A stretch of 6,318 bases of DNA from Minisyncoccota bacterium. Its GTDB lineage: Bacteria > Patescibacteriota > Minisyncoccia > Phycocordibacterales > DATDWN01. Of this stretch, positions 5,461 through 6,318 are shown one piece after another. The DNA is taken from positions 1 to 6,318 of the forward strand of contig JANWHC010000022.1 of assembly GCA_025450615.1 (NCBI GenBank), written 5' to 3'. Every line of letters starts with the position of its first letter. Positions within the stretch are counted from its first letter, which is position 1. The position numbers and the translations under genes are program-made. The notes below the pieces were generated by a model. It had not been told where the DNA came from. It did not search any database and saw only the letters and a list, made by a program, of their open reading frames with translations.

Positions 5461-6150
5461 ATGGAACAAATTATTGAAGCAAAAAATCTAATAAAGTCTT
5501 ACGGATATGGAGTCAACAAAATGATGGTGCTTAAAAATCTGGATATTTCTGTATTGAAAGGGCAGTTTCTTTCTATAACAGGGAAATCAGGTTCTGGAAA
5601 ATCAACATTCTTGTATCAGCTGGCTCTTCTTGATGTTCCAGATTCAGGACAGATTAAAATTGATGGAACTTTTGTTTCTTCCTTAAGTATTGAACAAAAA
5701 ACTAAATTCCGGTTAAAAAAGTTAGGTTATGTATTTCAAGATTATGCTCTACTTCCTGAACTTACTGCGATTGAAAATGTTGCGTTGCCTCTTCTTATGC
5801 AGGGCTTTAGTAAAAAAGATGCGACACATGAAGCACATTTTGCTCTCGAAAAAATTGGTCTAGGTAATAAACTTAATTGCTTGCCAAACCAACTTTCTGG
5901 AGGACAACAACAGCGAGTCTCTATAGCTCGGGCAATCGCTCATAACCCAAAAATTATTTTTGCAGACGAACCTACTGCCAATTTGGATACTGAAACATCT
6001 CGGGTAGTACTTAATACATTCCTTGAGCTTAATAAACTTGGTCAAACTATCGTTATGGTGACACACGAGAAAGAATATGCTGCTATGGCAGATCGTACAG
6101 TCGAACTTTCAGACGGAGTAATTATTTCTGATATAATAAACAGGAAATGA
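5461..6150 (+). CDS. ABC transporter ATP-binding protein, MacB/LolD type
   Basis: A complete 229-residue ATPase subunit with every catalytic motif: A-loop tyrosine at about 14, Walker A GKSGSGKST (41-49), Q-loop glutamine in VFQD (93), signature LSGGQQQR (145-152), Walker B IIFADE with catalytic E170, D-loop NLD (174-176) and switch histidine H202 in THE. Its size and the LSGGQQQR and FADEPTANLD style match the LolD/MacB/FtsE group, which pairs with FtsX-like permeases. It hydrolyses ATP on the cytosolic face to drive the permease encoded just upstream. The ATG at 5461 is 10 bases after the permease stop, with no close Shine-Dalgarno site (an AGGA lies 16 bases away). Its TGA stop overlaps the next ATG as ATGA, indicating coupled translation. 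Function class is very sure; the exported substrate is unknown. Confidence 0.95.
   Translation: MEQIIEAKNLIKSYGYGVNKMMVLKNLDISVLKGQFLSITGKSGSGKSTFLYQLALLDVPDSGQIKIDGTFVSSLSIEQKTKFRLKKLGYVFQDYALLPELTAIENVALPLLMQGFSKKDATHEAHFALEKIGLGNKLNCLPNQLSGGQQQRVSIARAIAHNPKIIFADEPTANLDTETSRVVLNTFLELNKLGQTIVMVTHEKEYAAMADRTVELSDGVIISDIINRK
6129..6137 (+). promoter_or_regulatory. Extended -10 just before the membrane fusion protein gene
   Basis: TGATATAAT is an exact TGnTATAAT match inside the last ATPase codons. It would start transcription near 6144, only three bases before the ATG at 6147, giving a nearly leaderless mRNA. About one such match is expected by chance in AT-rich DNA of this length on both strands, so the position beside a start codon is the main support. 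Confidence 0.4.
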
Positions 6151-6318
6151 AAACTCTGCTTTATATAATATTCTTTTTGGTTATCGCTGTTGGTCTTTTT
6201 TTTGGATATATTAAATTGGAGGAAAATAATGATCCTCATATAGAATATATAGTACAAAAACAAGATCTCGTTCAAAAAGTTATTGTAAATGGAAACGCTC
6301 GTGAGGTTCACGCAGTTA
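6147..6318 (+). CDS. Membrane fusion protein (MacA/HlyD-type adaptor), N-terminal fragment
   Basis: Only the first 57 codons are in the window; the frame is open at the right edge. The start overlaps the ATPase stop as ATGA, so translation is probably coupled. The peptide begins with an N-terminal membrane anchor (about residues 3-20), then a short polar linker, then YIVQKQDLVQKVIVNGNARE (34-53). This matches the usual opening of RND/ABC periplasmic adaptors, where a xxxGDLxxxVxxxG strand pattern leads into the barrel-sandwich domain. Together with the permease and ATPase it makes a MacAB-like set. There is no cysteine for lipidation in the visible part. AGGA at 6142-6145 is too close to the ATG to be a normal Shine-Dalgarno site. 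The family call rests on little sequence plus strong context. Confidence 0.75.
   Translation, partial: MKTLLYIIFFLVIAVGLFFGYIKLEENNDPHIEYIVQKQDLVQKVIVNGNAREVHAV

Noticed and set aside
6147..6168. Reassigned TGA codon (code 25) as in some CPR lineages
   Set aside because: No gene has an internal TGA in a conserved region, and reading through the ATPase TGA adds only a few codons before TAA.
6218..6243. GGAGG six bases before an ATG inside the fusion-protein gene
   Set aside because: The ATG at 6229 is out of frame and reaches TAG after four codons, whereas the frame from 6147 stays open and matches an adaptor.
6042..6311. Leftward open frame of 89 codons over the ATPase/fusion-protein junction
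   Set aside because: It is low-complexity, has no recognisable motif, and lies antisense to two well-supported genes.
1..6318. tRNA, rRNA, CRISPR array, insertion sequence, attachment site or defence genes
   Set aside because: I saw no repeat-spacer pattern, transposase, integrase or structured RNA gene; the coding density leaves little room for one.

Overview
This is a compact, AT-rich bacterial window (roughly one third G+C by eye). It carries eight protein genes, no RNA genes and no intergenic gap over about 85 bases. Several features suggest a Patescibacteria/CPR genome: near-zero spacing, few Shine-Dalgarno sites at start codons, extended -10 boxes almost touching start codons, a cell-envelope gene set of SIMPL protein plus MacAB-like transporter, and the sequence character of the proteins. 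This assignment is an inference from style, because no marker gene is present. The standard code fits, with TGA used as a stop.

Left part (1-1793). A 5'-truncated nitroreductase-fold flavoprotein of the Acg/Rv1355c-like type runs rightward. A leftward gene for a cysteine-free ThiF/MoeB-like adenylating enzyme meets it tail to tail, and their stop codons overlap by four bases. Mycobacterial Rv1355c (MoeY) joins these two domain types in one chain. Here they are two separate convergent genes, which suggests a functional pair of unknown product.

Centre (1794-1875). A short divergent promoter region carries a mirror-image pair of extended -10 boxes. The rightward box places the predicted transcription start on the A of the methyltransferase ATG, so that mRNA is probably leaderless.

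Right part (1876-6318). Six rightward genes are tightly packed: an RlmI-like SAM methyltransferase without a PUA domain, a PAP2 membrane phosphatase, a membrane-anchored SIMPL (DUF541) protein, and then an FtsX/MacB-type ABC permease, its ATPase, and the start of a MacA/HlyD-type membrane fusion protein cut by the window edge. The last three form one export or envelope-stress transporter. Weak to good extended -10 boxes lie just before the SIMPL, permease and fusion-protein genes, so the cluster may be several nested transcription units.

The most notable non-coding structure is two perfect inverted repeats. One has 10-bp arms and surrounds the permease start codon. The other has 14-bp arms with a 7-base loop, inside the 3' end of the permease gene just before the ATPase gene. 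No known complete novel system is obvious. The best candidates for something undescribed are the ThiF/nitroreductase pair and the hairpin-framed permease gene.
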